Below are positions 40,957 to 49,819 of a stretch of DNA of 64,000 nt, one piece after another; the first letter of the stretch is position 1; each line of letters begins with the position of its first letter. The notes beneath the pieces are model-generated. The model ran no database searches and was not told the origin of the DNA. It saw only the letters and a program-made list of their open reading frames with translations. The position numbers and the translations under genes are program-made. The stretch is taken from assembly GCA_035532115.1 (NCBI GenBank), contig DATKRO010000037.1, forward strand, positions 1 to 64,000, read 5' to 3'. Origin of the DNA: Acaudatibacter sp035532115 (GTDB taxonomy: Bacteria; Pseudomonadota; Alphaproteobacteria; Caulobacterales; Caulobacteraceae).

Positions 40957-42174
40957 ATGCTCGGTCCGCGGCTCAGGTTCGGCGCTTTCATCGCCCCGTT
41001 TCATCCCCTGGACGAGAACCCCACCCTGGCGATCCAGCGCGACCTGGAGCTGGTCGAGTGGATGGACGAACTCGGCTACGAGGAAGCCTGGATCGGCGAG
41101 CACCACTCCGCCGCCTACGAGCTGATCGCCAGCCCCGAGGTATTCATCGCCGCGGCGGCCGAGCGCACGCGGCACATCCGGCTGGGCACCGGAGTCTCTT
41201 CGCTTCCCTACCACCACCCGTTCATGCTGGCCGATCGGATCAACCAGCTCGACCACATGACCCGCGGCCGCGCCATGTTCGGCGTCGGGCCAGGGGCGCT
41301 CTCGTCCGACGCCTACATGATGGGCATTCCCATCGCCCGCCAGCGCGACATGATGGACGAGGCGCTGGACGTGCTGGTGCGCCTGCTGCGCGGCGAAGAG
41401 GTCACGCACCAGAGCGACTGGTTCAAGCTCGACCGCGCCCGTCTGCAGATGAGCCCCTATTCGCGCCCCAGCGTCGAGATCGCCGTGGCGAGCCAGGTCT
41501 CGCCCACCGGGGCCAGAGCCGCCGGCCGGCATGGGCTCGGCCTGCTCTCCATCGGCGCCACCTCGGACGGCGGCTTCAATGCGCTCGCCTCCAACTGGGC
41601 CATCGCCGAGGCGCTGGCGCGCGACAACGGCCAGACCATGGACCGATCCGCCTGGCGCCTGGTCGGACCCATGCACATCGCCGAGACCAGGGAAAAAGCC
41701 ATGGCCGACGTGCGCTTCGGCCTGGAGAAGTGGCTGTTCTATTTCCGCGAGGTCGCCAACCTGCCCATCGTGCCCGAGACCGCCGGCGATCCGGTCGAGG
41801 CGTTTCTCAGCATGCCGATGGCGGTGGTGGGAACGCCGGCGGACGCGGAGGCCAAGATCCAGGCGCTGATCGATCAGTCCGGCGGCTTCGGGTGCTTCCT
41901 CTTCATGGCCCACAACTGGGCACCGTGGGCCGACACCCGGCGCTCATATGAGCTGTTCGCCCGCTACGTCGCGCCGAAATTCCAGGGCCTCAACGTCGGG
42001 CGCGAGGCTTCGATGGCCTGGGTGAAGGAAAACAAGCAGGATTTCACCATGCAGGCGCGCGCCGCGGTGGGGGCGCGCATCGCCCAGCACGCCCAGGAGA
42101 AGGGCGCGCAGGACATCAATCCGATGATCGCCGCGATGATGGGCCTGGATCAGAAGCCGGAAGCGGCGGAGTAG
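40957..42174 (+). CDS. LLM-class flavin-dependent oxidoreductase
   Basis: Luciferase-like monooxygenase of 405 residues. The TIM barrel pattern is clear: LRFGAFIAPFHPLDENPTLAIQRDLELVEWMDELGYEEAWIGEHHSAAYELIASPEVFIAAAAERTRHIRLGTGVSSLPYHHPFMLADRINQLDHMTRGRAMFGVGPGALSSDAYMMGI. Its C-terminal segment (VVGTPADAEAKIQALIDQSGGFGCFLFMAHNWA) is also typical. It needs FMNH2, supplied by a separate reductase not seen here. Substrate unknown. GGAGG precedes ATG 40957. The alcohol dehydrogenase starts 6 bp downstream, so they are co-expressed. Confidence 0.92.
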   Translation: MLGPRLRFGAFIAPFHPLDENPTLAIQRDLELVEWMDELGYEEAWIGEHHSAAYELIASPEVFIAAAAERTRHIRLGTGVSSLPYHHPFMLADRINQLDHMTRGRAMFGVGPGALSSDAYMMGIPIARQRDMMDEALDVLVRLLRGEEVTHQSDWFKLDRARLQMSPYSRPSVEIAVASQVSPTGARAAGRHGLGLLSIGATSDGGFNALASNWAIAEALARDNGQTMDRSAWRLVGPMHIAETREKAMADVRFGLEKWLFYFREVANLPIVPETAGDPVEAFLSMPMAVVGTPADAEAKIQALIDQSGGFGCFLFMAHNWAPWADTRRSYELFARYVAPKFQGLNVGREASMAWVKENKQDFTMQARAAVGARIAQHAQEKGAQDINPMIAAMMGLDQKPEAAE

Positions 42175-42180
42175 ACGGCG

Positions 42181-43245
42181 ATGCGCGCGGTCATCCGCAG
42201 GTCGGGCAGGCTCGTGGTCGACGAGATGGCGGTCCCGACGCCAGGTCCCGGCCAGGTGCTGGTCAAGACCCTCGTCTGCGGCATCTGCGGGTCGGACCTG
42301 CACGCCCTCGACCATTACGACCACATGATCGACCTGACCGAGCGCTTCGGCGGCATCAGCCAGATGCAGAAGGGCGCCGACACCGTTTTCGGCCATGAAT
42401 TCTGCTGCGAAGTGCTCGAGGCCCGCGGCGCCTTCAAGGCGGGAGACGCGGTGGTTTCCGTGCCCGGGCTGATGGGCGAGACAGGCTTAGAGTCGATCGG
42501 CTACTCCAGCCGCGTGCCCGGCGGGTTCGCCCAGGCGATGCTGCTGAGCGAGGCGCTGATGTTGCCGGTCCCCAACGGCCTCGCGCCTGAGCATGCCGCC
42601 CTCACCGAGCCGCTCGCCGTGGGCGAACACGCCGTCGCCATGGGCGAGCCGTCGCAGCACCACATCTGCATGGTGATAGGCTGCGGACCGGTGGGCCTGG
42701 CGGTGATCGCCTCGCTGAAGGCGCGCGGCCTCGGGCCCGTGGTGGCGGCCGATTTCTCGCCCGAGCGCCGCGCCGCCGCCGAGCGCATGGGCGCCGACAG
42801 GATCATCGATCCGGCCCAGGTCTCGCCGCACGCCTCCTGGGCCGAACTGGGCGCGCCCGCCACGCGCGGCGAGGCGCTGCTGGCCGCGGCCGCCGGCGCG
42901 ACGGTGAAACGCCCGCTGATCTTCGAGTGCGTCGGCGCCCCCGGCGTCGTCCAGTCCCTCGCCGAGACCGCGCCCGCCGGCGCGCGGATCGTCGTCGCCG
43001 GCGTCTGCATGCAGAGCGACCGCATCGAGCCGCTGATCTTCATCACCAAGGAGATCGAACTGCGCTTCGTGCTGGGCTATTCGCGCGAGGAGTTCGCCGG
43101 CTCGCTCGCAAATCTCGCCGAGGGCCGCACCGGCTACCCTGAGATCGTCACCGGCGTCGTCGGCCTCGACGCCACCCCCGACGCATTCGTGCGCCTGCAG
43201 ACCGACAAGAGCCAGATCAAGATCCTGGTCGCACCGGGGCGGTAG
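42181..43245 (+). CDS. Zinc-type medium-chain alcohol dehydrogenase lacking the structural zinc site
   Basis: Product of 354 residues. Catalytic zinc ligands are visible: Cys36 in GICGSDLH and His/Glu in VFGHEFCCE. The NAD(P)-binding fold contains MVIGCGPVGLAVIASLKARGLGPVVAADFSPERRAAAERMGADRIID. The usual lobe with four Cys (GxxCGxCxxC) is replaced by GAFKAGDAVVSVPGLMGETGLESIGYSSRVPGGFAQ, so only one zinc is expected. It follows the LLM-class gene with a 6-bp gap. It probably oxidises a product of that enzyme, as in other two-gene degradation pairs. Confidence 0.88.
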   Translation: MRAVIRRSGRLVVDEMAVPTPGPGQVLVKTLVCGICGSDLHALDHYDHMIDLTERFGGISQMQKGADTVFGHEFCCEVLEARGAFKAGDAVVSVPGLMGETGLESIGYSSRVPGGFAQAMLLSEALMLPVPNGLAPEHAALTEPLAVGEHAVAMGEPSQHHICMVIGCGPVGLAVIASLKARGLGPVVAADFSPERRAAAERMGADRIIDPAQVSPHASWAELGAPATRGEALLAAAAGATVKRPLIFECVGAPGVVQSLAETAPAGARIVVAGVCMQSDRIEPLIFITKEIELRFVLGYSREEFAGSLANLAEGRTGYPEIVTGVVGLDATPDAFVRLQTDKSQIKILVAPGR

Positions 43246-43257
43246 GCGCGGCGCGGC

Positions 43258-43758
43258 TCAGCGGGCCAGATTGGCGAGGTCGACCCCATAGCGGGCGGCG
43301 TTGCGCTCCATGTACGACCTGCGCGGCTGAGGCGGCCGGCCGCGCAGCGCATCCTCCAGGATGTCGAGGAAGGTCGCCCAACCCATGGCGTTCTGCGCCT
43401 CGAACCGCGCCAGCACCGGCAGGTGCGTCAGCGTGAGGACCACGTCTTCGCCCTCTTCTGCAAGCTCGAGCGTGAGGTACGACTGCGGATAGGGGGACTC
43501 TGCTTCGCCAGGGCCGAAGACGTTCCAGCTGTGGGCGAACCTGCGCGGCGGCCGCCACTGGGTGACCACGCCGCGGATATGACCGCCGTCGAGACTGACG
43601 GCGCCGCCTTCTCTCGGCTCGATGACGCTGCCTTCGCCGTACCAGCCGGGCAGCCTCGACGGCACGGTGAGGTGCTCGAAGAGGCGCGTCGCCGACCCCG
43701 GAACACGCCGGATGAAGCGCACCGCCGGCACGCGCAGCATCTCGCCAGGATCGCTCAT
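43258..43758 (-). CDS. SRPBCC-domain (AHSA1-type) protein
   Basis: START/Bet v1-like fold protein of 166 residues: VPAVRFIRRVPGSATRLFEHLTVPSRLPGWYGEGSVIEPREGGAVSLDGGHIRGVVTQWRPPRRFAHSWNVFGPGEAESPYPQSYLTLELAEEGEDVVLTLTHLPVLARFEAQNAMGWATFLDILEDAL. The sheet-helix pattern matches the AHSA1 group, which binds hydrophobic ligands. ATG 43758 overlaps the ArsR stop (ATGA). ArsR-SRPBCC pairs are very common and the regulator probably controls this gene. Confidence 0.86.
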   Translation of the reverse strand: MSDPGEMLRVPAVRFIRRVPGSATRLFEHLTVPSRLPGWYGEGSVIEPREGGAVSLDGGHIRGVVTQWRPPRRFAHSWNVFGPGEAESPYPQSYLTLELAEEGEDVVLTLTHLPVLARFEAQNAMGWATFLDILEDALRGRPPQPRRSYMERNAARYGVDLANLAR

Positions 43759-44063
43759 TCCCGATTCGCCTTCTCGATCTCTGTTTCCAGCGCGTCGAGC
43801 CGCGCTGCCCAATAGCGCCGGATGTCGGCCACCCAGTCGCCGACCGCGTCGATCCCCGCGGGATCGAGTTCGTAGATCCGCCGCTGGGCTTCGCGCCGCA
43901 CGCTCACCAGGCGGGCCTCGCGCAAGGTCTTGAGGTGCTGCGAGATGGCCGGCGCGGTGACCTGGAACCGGCTGGCGATCTCGCCGGCGGTGAGCGCCCC
44001 GCGCGTCAGGCTCTCGACGATGCGCCGGCGAGTCGGATCGGCAAGGGCGGCGAGACTGTCCAC
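43755..44063 (-). CDS. ArsR-family transcriptional regulator
   Basis: Small winged-helix repressor of 102 residues: LAALADPTRRRIVESLTRGALTAGEIASRFQVTAPAISQHLKTLREARLVSVRREAQRRIYELDPAGIDAVGDWVADIRRYWAARLDALE. The C-terminal part carries the DWVADIRRYWAARLDAL segment of the ArsR members linked to SRPBCC genes, and no metal-binding Cys is present. The GTG at 44063 is the start. A partial palindrome lies 17-38 bp upstream. It is the first gene of a two-gene operon with the SRPBCC gene. Confidence 0.92.
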   Translation of the reverse strand: MDSLAALADPTRRRIVESLTRGALTAGEIASRFQVTAPAISQHLKTLREARLVSVRREAQRRIYELDPAGIDAVGDWVADIRRYWAARLDALETEIEKANRE

Positions 44064-44079
44064 GCCCCAATATGAGGCC

Positions 44080-44101
44080 AGCGCTTAATTAAGTAAACGC
44101 T
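44080..44101. promoter_or_regulatory. Probable ArsR operator
   Basis: A 22-bp imperfect palindrome pairing at 9 of 11 positions, AGCGCTTAATT in one half and AAGTAAACGCT in the other, the only A/T-rich patch in the gap upstream of the ArsR gene. The TTAATTAA centre is typical of ArsR boxes. Its location upstream of GTG 44063 suits repression of the regulator-SRPBCC operon. Confidence 0.65.
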
Positions 44102-44141
44102 GAAATTCCCGGCGCCTCGGAACGACTGGCCGCGCTGGCCG

Positions 44142-45014
44142 TCAGGTCTCCAGCGGCGGGCGATAGCGCATCAGGCCTTCCTGAGCGGCGGAGGCGACCA
44201 AGCGCCCGTCGCGGGCGTAGATTTCGCCAAGGTTGAACCCGCGCGAGCCCGACGCCGACGGGCTGGTCTGGGCGTAGAGGTGCCAGTCGTTGAAGTTCGA
44301 GGCACGGTGGAACCAGATGGCGTGGTCGATGCTCGCCGTCTGCAGGCCCGGCGTCTGCCAGCCCATGGCGTGCGGGCGCATGGCGGTGGAGAGGAAGCTC
44401 ATGTCGGAGGCGTAGGCGATGGCCGCCTGATTCAGGGCGGCGTCGTCGCCGATCGGCGACGTGGCGCGCATCCAGACGTGCTGGAAGGGCGGCAGCGGCC
44501 TTGCGTCCATGAAGCTCTGCGGCTCGACCGGACGCATCTCGATCGGACGCGGTCGCTCGGCCATTTCGCGCATCATCGGCGGCAGCTTGGCGGTGATGAT
44601 CCTGCGCAGCTCGCGCTCGTCCGCCAGTTCGTCCGGGCCTGGACCCTCGGGCATCGGGTCCTGGTGCTCCAGCCCGCTCTCGGGCGCCTGGAACGAGCCG
44701 GCGAGATTGAAGATCTGCTCGCCGTGCTGGATCGCGGTCACCCGGCGCGCGGCGAAGGTGCGCCCATCACGCGCCCGGTCGACCTCATAGAGAATGGGAA
44801 TGCGCGGATCGCCCGGCCGCAGGAAGTAGCAGTGGATCGAATGGCAGATGCGCGCCTCGACGGTCTTGTAGGCGGCCATCAGCGCCTGGCCGATGACGAG
44901 CCCGCCGAAGATGCGCGGCCCCTGGTCCCTGGGAGCGAGCCCGCGGAACAGGTTCACCTCGATCCGCTCCAGCGCCAGGGTATCGACCAGATCCTCCGCC
45001 GCGCTCATCGCCAT
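44142..45014 (-). CDS. tesB: Acyl-CoA thioesterase II
   Basis: Hydrolyses medium- and long-chain acyl-CoA. The 290 residues have two hotdog domains. The first includes LERIEVNLFRGLAPRDQGPRIFGGLVIGQALMAAYKTV and IHCYFLRPGDPRIPILYEVDRARDGRTFAARRVTAIQHGEQIFNLAGSFQAPE. The second includes QAAIAYASDMSFLSTAMRPHAMGWQTPGLQTASIDHAIWFHRASNFNDWHLYAQTSPSASGSRGFNLGEIYARDGRLVASAAQEGLMRYR. This is the TesB pattern with catalytic Asp/Gln residues. The start is ATG 45014, with ATG 45008 as an alternative. Confidence 0.95.
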   Translation of the reverse strand: MAMSAAEDLVDTLALERIEVNLFRGLAPRDQGPRIFGGLVIGQALMAAYKTVEARICHSIHCYFLRPGDPRIPILYEVDRARDGRTFAARRVTAIQHGEQIFNLAGSFQAPESGLEHQDPMPEGPGPDELADERELRRIITAKLPPMMREMAERPRPIEMRPVEPQSFMDARPLPPFQHVWMRATSPIGDDAALNQAAIAYASDMSFLSTAMRPHAMGWQTPGLQTASIDHAIWFHRASNFNDWHLYAQTSPSASGSRGFNLGEIYARDGRLVASAAQEGLMRYRPPLET

Positions 45015-45086
45015 CCCCGAAAAACGAGCGCCCGCCTTTAGCCCCGCGGCGCAGGCGGGACAAGGATCGAACGGGCTCGCTCGACA

Positions 45087-46571
45087 TCAGTCGACCCAGT
45101 CCAGGGTCCGCTGCACCGTCTTCTTCCACCGGCGGTATTCGCGCTCCCGCACCACCTCGTCCATTCCTGGCGTCCATTCGGCGTCGGCGGTCCAGTGGGC
45201 GCGCAGGGCGTCGAGGTCCGGCCAGAAGCCGACGGCGAGGCCGGCGGCGTAGGCGGCGCCCAGCGAGGTCGTCTCGGCCACCTTGGGACGCACGACGCGG
45301 ACGCCGAGAACGTCGGCCTGGACCTGCATCAGCAGCGCGTTGGCGGTCATGCCGCCGTCGACCTTCAGCGAAGCAAGCGGCGCGCCGGCGTCGGCCGCCA
45401 TGGCATCGACCACCTCGCGAGTCTGCCAGGCGACCGCCTCCAGCACGGCGCGGGCGATGTGAGCCTTGGTGACATAGCCGGTGAGACCGGCGAGCACCCC
45501 GCGCGCATCTGGGCGCCAGTAGGGCGCGAACAGCCCGGAAAACGCCGGCACGAAATAGCAGCCGCCGTTGTCGTCGACCGTACGCGCCAGGTGCTCGATT
45601 TCGGCGGCCGAGCCGATCAGGCCGAGATTGTCGCGCACCCACTGCACCAGCGCGCCGGTCACCGCGATCGAGCCTTCCAGGGCGTAGGCCGCCGGCGCCT
45701 CGCCGACGCGATAGGCGAGCGTGGTGACGAGACCGTGCTTCGACGCGACCGGGACCGCGCCGGTGTTGACCAGCAGGAAGCTGCCGGTGCCGTAGGTGCA
45801 TTTGCCCTCGCCGGGGCGAAAGCAGGCCTGGCCGAAGAGGGCCGCCTGCTGATCGCCGAGGGCGCCCGCCACCGGGGCGCCGCCCAGAACGCCCCCGGCG
45901 TGGCCGTAGACTTCGGACGAGGAGCGGATCTGCGGCAACATGGCGCGCGGCGCGCCGATGGCGTCCAGCAGGCCGGCATCCCAGTCCAGCGTCGCCAGGT
46001 CCATCAGCATGGTGCGGCTGGCGTTGGTCACGTCGGTGACGTGCCGGCCGGTGAGCTTCCAGATCAGCCAGCTGTCCATGGTGCCGAAGAGAAGCTCGCC
46101 GCGCTCCGCCGCGGCGCGCGCGCCGTCGGTGTTGTCCAGGAGCCAGCGCAGCTTCGGGCCTGAGAAATAGGTCGCCAGCGGCAGGCCGGTAGCCGCGCGA
46201 AAGCGATCCTGGCCGCCCGCGGCCGCCAGGTCGGCGATCAGGCGGTCGGTGCGCGTATCCTGCCAGACGATGGCGTTGGCGATCGGCCGGCCGCTGCTCT
46301 TTTCCCAGACCAGTGTCGTCTCGCGCTGGTTGGTGACGCCGACGGCGGCGATGGCGCCCGGACCGGCGCCCGCCTTCGCCAGGGCCGCGGCGGTCACTTC
46401 GCAGACGTTGGCCCAGATCTCCTCGGCGTCGTGCTCCACCCAGCCGGGCCTGGGGTGAATCTGGCGGTGCTCCTTCTGGGCGATCGCGGCGATGCTCCCT
46501 TGCGCGTCGAACAGCATGCAACGCGAGGACGTGGTGCCCTGGTCGATGGCGGCGACGTAGCGGGCGCTCAT
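45087..46571 (-). CDS. glpK: Glycerol kinase
   Basis: Phosphorylates glycerol to sn-glycerol-3-phosphate with ATP. The 494-residue protein starts RYVAAIDQGTTSSRCMLFD (phosphate-binding loop). It contains GWVEHDAEEIWANV, AVGVTNQRETTLVWEKSSGRPIANAIVWQDTRT, TMDSWLIWKLTG, GALGDQQAALFGQACFRPGEGKCTYGTGSFLLVNTG and a C-terminal VDGGMTANALLMQVQADVLGVRVVRP. Length and all motifs are complete. No glpF or glpD lies nearby. The frame remains open far upstream, but ATG 46571 is the natural start. Confidence 0.97.
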   Translation of the reverse strand: MSARYVAAIDQGTTSSRCMLFDAQGSIAAIAQKEHRQIHPRPGWVEHDAEEIWANVCEVTAAALAKAGAGPGAIAAVGVTNQRETTLVWEKSSGRPIANAIVWQDTRTDRLIADLAAAGGQDRFRAATGLPLATYFSGPKLRWLLDNTDGARAAAERGELLFGTMDSWLIWKLTGRHVTDVTNASRTMLMDLATLDWDAGLLDAIGAPRAMLPQIRSSSEVYGHAGGVLGGAPVAGALGDQQAALFGQACFRPGEGKCTYGTGSFLLVNTGAVPVASKHGLVTTLAYRVGEAPAAYALEGSIAVTGALVQWVRDNLGLIGSAAEIEHLARTVDDNGGCYFVPAFSGLFAPYWRPDARGVLAGLTGYVTKAHIARAVLEAVAWQTREVVDAMAADAGAPLASLKVDGGMTANALLMQVQADVLGVRVVRPKVAETTSLGAAYAAGLAVGFWPDLDALRAHWTADAEWTPGMDEVVREREYRRWKKTVQRTLDWVD

Positions 46572-46748
46572 GCGGGCCGGACGCGGTCGTGGAGCTGAGC
46601 GTACATCGGCGGACGGGACCACAGGCGCCGACGCCAGGGCAAGGCTCGATTTTGCGCCGCGCCCGGCGCCGTCGGCGCGATTGTTCGCGGGCCGCGTCGG
46701 GACTATCGTCGCCTGGCCGCGCGACGAGCCCCGAAAGGATGCAACGCC

Positions 46749-47591
46749 ATGAGCCTTCAGACCGAGGCCACCGACCTCGTCGGACCTTTCCGCAAGCCCC
46801 ACAACACCGCCGCCCAGCTCAAGGGTTCGATCCACGACGACGCCACCGCCACCCGACTGGGATTCCGGGGCGGCACGGTCGCCGGTTCCTTGCACATGGA
46901 TCAGTTCGTGCCGCAGATGGTCGAGATTTACGGCGACGACTGGTGGAAGAAGGGCAATCTTTCGCTGTATTTCCGCCAGGCCACCGTGCACGGCGAGGCG
47001 GTGCGGGTTTTCGCGCGCCCGGGCGAGCCTCACACCCGCGCCTGGATGGAGAACGAGGCGGGCGCCCTCGTCATGGAGGGCACCGCGAGCTGCGCCGGGG
47101 CCGACCCGGACTCCGAGCTCGTGCATCGCCTGAAGGGCCAGGCTACGGCGGCGCCGGAGGGCCTGAGGATCCTGGCGAAGAACCGCGTCGGCGACGAGGC
47201 CGGCGCCATCGCGCTGAAGGTCACGCGCGCGGCGCTCGAGCAGCGCCTGCAGACGGTTCCCGAGAGCATGCCTGAATATGCGGGCGAACGGGCCTGTCTG
47301 CCGCCCTCGATGCAGGTCGCCCTGTTCCGCGCCGCCCAGGAAAAAATCGTCAAGCTGGCGAGCCCGGCCGTGGGCCTCTTCGGCGCCATCGAACTGCAAT
47401 CGACGGCCGGCCCCCTGCGCGCCGACACCGACTATGTCGGGCGCTTCCGCATCCTGGCCTTGAGCGAAAGCCCCAAGACCGAGAACATCTGGTACCACGC
47501 CTGGGCGGCCGATCCGCAGTCCGGCGAGGAGGTGGCGTGGATGGTGATGTACCTGCGCTTCATGAAGGCCTCGTCGCCGCTGTGGGCCTGA
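46749..47591 (+). CDS. Double-hotdog (MaoC/dehydratase-like) protein
   Basis: Product of 280 residues, family uncertain. The N-terminal hotdog pattern is VGPFRKPHNTAAQLKGSIHDDATATRLGFRGGTVAGSLHMDQFVPQMVEIYGDDWWKKGNLSLYFRQATVHGEAVRVFARP. A second similar unit lies between residues about 170 and 270 (ERACLPPSMQVALFRAAQEKIVKLASPAVGLFGAIELQSTAGPLRADTDYVGRFRILALSESPKTENIWYHAW). Two-domain organisation suggests an acyl-CoA or acyl-ACP enzyme. It is divergent from glpK, with no operon partner. Confidence 0.62.
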   Translation: MSLQTEATDLVGPFRKPHNTAAQLKGSIHDDATATRLGFRGGTVAGSLHMDQFVPQMVEIYGDDWWKKGNLSLYFRQATVHGEAVRVFARPGEPHTRAWMENEAGALVMEGTASCAGADPDSELVHRLKGQATAAPEGLRILAKNRVGDEAGAIALKVTRAALEQRLQTVPESMPEYAGERACLPPSMQVALFRAAQEKIVKLASPAVGLFGAIELQSTAGPLRADTDYVGRFRILALSESPKTENIWYHAWAADPQSGEEVAWMVMYLRFMKASSPLWA

Positions 47592-47659
47592 ATGCGTGAG
47601 CGTCCTGAGCGGCCCGCGACGGCGGGCGTCTCGAAGCTCGCCGGAACTGGTCGCAACGC

Positions 47660-48439
47660 CTACTTCGGCGCCTTCAGCCGGCGCTTGGAAAGATGGTAGA
47701 CGGGCGCCCCGCCCTCGACGCCGCCGCGGCCCTGGACGTAGGTGCGCTGCCACTTTTCGCCGACCGCGGCAGGCTCGCGCCCTTCCAGGCGCTTGGCGAA
47801 ATCGGTGCGGCTGGCCGACCAGGCGTCGTAGGCCGCCTTCAGCGCCGGATCGTCATCCAGGGTCGCGAGCCGCGGCTCGACGGCGTCGATGAGTCCGTGC
47901 GGCGCCAGGGTGACGAAGCAGAACGGCTCGCCGGCTTCAAAACGCACCACCCCGGGGCGGGTGAACTTCCAGTTCATGGTGAAGGGGAACGGCAGCCAGT
48001 CGGTCTCCACCAGGCCGTCGAGGGCGACGAGGCCATCCTTGACCCAGTTGGGCGCGCCGCGCGCCCAGATCGCCCAGCCAGGCGAGGTGCGCAGCAGCCA
48101 GCCGGTGTGGAAGGTGATCACCCCGTGGCCGAAGTGCGAGGCCAGATGATGCTTGACCCGCTGGTCGGACGAGCGGAACTGAATCGCGTCCACCTCCTCG
48201 CCGCCGTACCACGCCGCCTCGAAGGCGAACGGCAGGGCGATCTCCCAGCCGCTCGAATTGGCGATCGAGAGCGGGATGCAGCGATAGGCGTAGCGCTCGC
48301 GGGTCGCGTCCATCCAGTCGCGCTCCGGCCGCGCCGGCGTCAGCTCCGGCGAGGTCGGCCACAGTCGATAGCAGGTCAGCTCCGGCGCGCCGATCGCCAG
48401 CGGCGCGGCGTCGGCCTCGAGCGGCTCTTGCTGGTTCAT
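47660..48439 (-). CDS. DUF6065-family protein
   Basis: Product of 259 residues. YRCIPLSIANSSGWEIALPFAFEAAWYGGEEVDAIQF, then SHFGHGVITFHTGWLLRTSPGWAIWARGAPNWVKDGLVALDGLVETDWLPFPFTMNWKFTRPGVVRFEAGEPFCFVTLAPHGLID match the DUF6065 pattern as I recall it. Proteins of this group often lie near polysaccharide or 2-oxoglutarate genes but have no known function. It is cytoplasmic by appearance (no signal). Confidence 0.72.
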   Translation of the reverse strand: MNQQEPLEADAAPLAIGAPELTCYRLWPTSPELTPARPERDWMDATRERYAYRCIPLSIANSSGWEIALPFAFEAAWYGGEEVDAIQFRSSDQRVKHHLASHFGHGVITFHTGWLLRTSPGWAIWARGAPNWVKDGLVALDGLVETDWLPFPFTMNWKFTRPGVVRFEAGEPFCFVTLAPHGLIDAVEPRLATLDDDPALKAAYDAWSASRTDFAKRLEGREPAAVGEKWQRTYVQGRGGVEGGAPVYHLSKRRLKAPK

Positions 48440-48522
48440 CGGCGGGCCTCGGCGGGTTATGCGCAGCGCCTTCGCGCCAATAAGCCCGAAGGTCCTGGGG
48501 GCGAAGGCTCAGCGAGGATTGG

Positions 48523-49731
48523 ATGAGCCAGACCGGGATTCTACCATCCGGCGGGACCGTGGCGAGGGGTTTCGAGGGCGTACGCTCGGCCTTCCTCGCG
48601 GCCCAGGGCGGCGACGCGGGCGGCGCCCAGCTCAGCGTCTACCGCAACGGCGCGCCGATCGTCGATCTCTGGGCCGGATGCGATCGCGAACAACAGCGCC
48701 CCTACGGCGAGACGACGATCACCGTGCTGATGTCGTGCACCAAGGGCCTGGTGGCGGGCGCGCTGCACATGCTGGCCGAGCGCGGTCTGATCGACTTCGA
48801 CCAGCCGGCGTCGCGCTATTGGCCGCAGTTCGGCCAGGCCGGCAAGCAACGCATCACGGTGCGTCAGCTCGTCTCCCACGCCGGCGGCCTCGTCGGCTAC
48901 GAACCGGAAGCCGGCATGGGCGCGGCGGAGATCTTCGACTGGGAGCGTTCGGTGGCCGCGCTCGAGCGGATGGCGCCGCTCTGGCCGCCGGGCGAGGGCG
49001 CGCTCTACCATTTCGTCACCTTCGGAACCTTGGCGGGCGAGCTGATCCGGCGGGTGGACGGGCGCACCGTGGGGCGTTTCGTGGCCGAGGAGATCGCCGC
49101 GCCGCTGGGCCTCGACGTCTGGATCGGACTTCCGCAGCAGCACGAACCGCGCCGTGCGCCGCACTTCCACGAGGGGCCGACGCTCGCCGCCGGCGAGTGG
49201 CGCGGGATTCTGGCCGGACTGGGGATCGACGTGGAGAGCCGGCTTGCCCGCACCTACCTCTCCACGATCACCGCCGTCGAGGGGGCGCTGGCGCTCCTCA
49301 ATGTCTCGCGCGCCGCCCGGGCGGCGGAATTGCCCGCCGGCAACGGCATCGGCGATGCGCGGGCGCTGGCAAGGTTCTATGCGGCCCTGATCGGCGAAGT
49401 CGACGGCGTGCGGCTCCTTGGTCCGGCCGCCATGGAGCAGGCGCGCGCAGCCCAGCCAGGGACCCGCCGGCCGCCGGCGGAGTTCGCGGCGATGGCCCGC
49501 GAAGGCGGCCAGGCCTTCGGGCTCGGCTTCGAACTCGCCTCGCCGATGCGGCCCATGCTCGGACCTGCCTCGTTCGGCCATTCGGGGGCGGGCGGGCGCC
49601 TGGGCTTCGCCCATCCGCCGAGCGGCGTCGCCGTAGGCTACGCCTGCAATGCGATGCGAGCCGACCTGGCCGGTCCCGACCAGCGCTGGCTCGGCTGGAC
49701 CGCGGCGCTGCGAGAGGCCCTGGGACTCTGA
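48523..49731 (+). CDS. Serine hydrolase of the beta-lactamase/EstB family
   Basis: Esterase-like hydrolase of 402 residues. The active-site SxxK is SCTKGLVAGALHML near residue 71; another segment is SHAGGLVGYEPEAG. The class C-like lysine/histidine motif HSGAGG is in FGHSGAGGRLGFAHPPSGVAVGYACNAM. GFGLGFEL-type strands (AFGLGFELASPMRPMLGPASFGHSG) are typical of carboxylesterase EstB relatives. No signal peptide is visible, so it acts in the cytoplasm on small esters. Substrate unknown. Confidence 0.88.
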   Translation: MSQTGILPSGGTVARGFEGVRSAFLAAQGGDAGGAQLSVYRNGAPIVDLWAGCDREQQRPYGETTITVLMSCTKGLVAGALHMLAERGLIDFDQPASRYWPQFGQAGKQRITVRQLVSHAGGLVGYEPEAGMGAAEIFDWERSVAALERMAPLWPPGEGALYHFVTFGTLAGELIRRVDGRTVGRFVAEEIAAPLGLDVWIGLPQQHEPRRAPHFHEGPTLAAGEWRGILAGLGIDVESRLARTYLSTITAVEGALALLNVSRAARAAELPAGNGIGDARALARFYAALIGEVDGVRLLGPAAMEQARAAQPGTRRPPAEFAAMAREGGQAFGLGFELASPMRPMLGPASFGHSGAGGRLGFAHPPSGVAVGYACNAMRADLAGPDQRWLGWTAALREALGL

Positions 49732-49819
49732 TGGCGACGGCCGCATTCGAGACTTTCTGGGTTGAGCGCCGGCCGCCGCCCGATACTCTTCGCGCCATCC
49801 GCGGAACGAGGAGCCGGCG

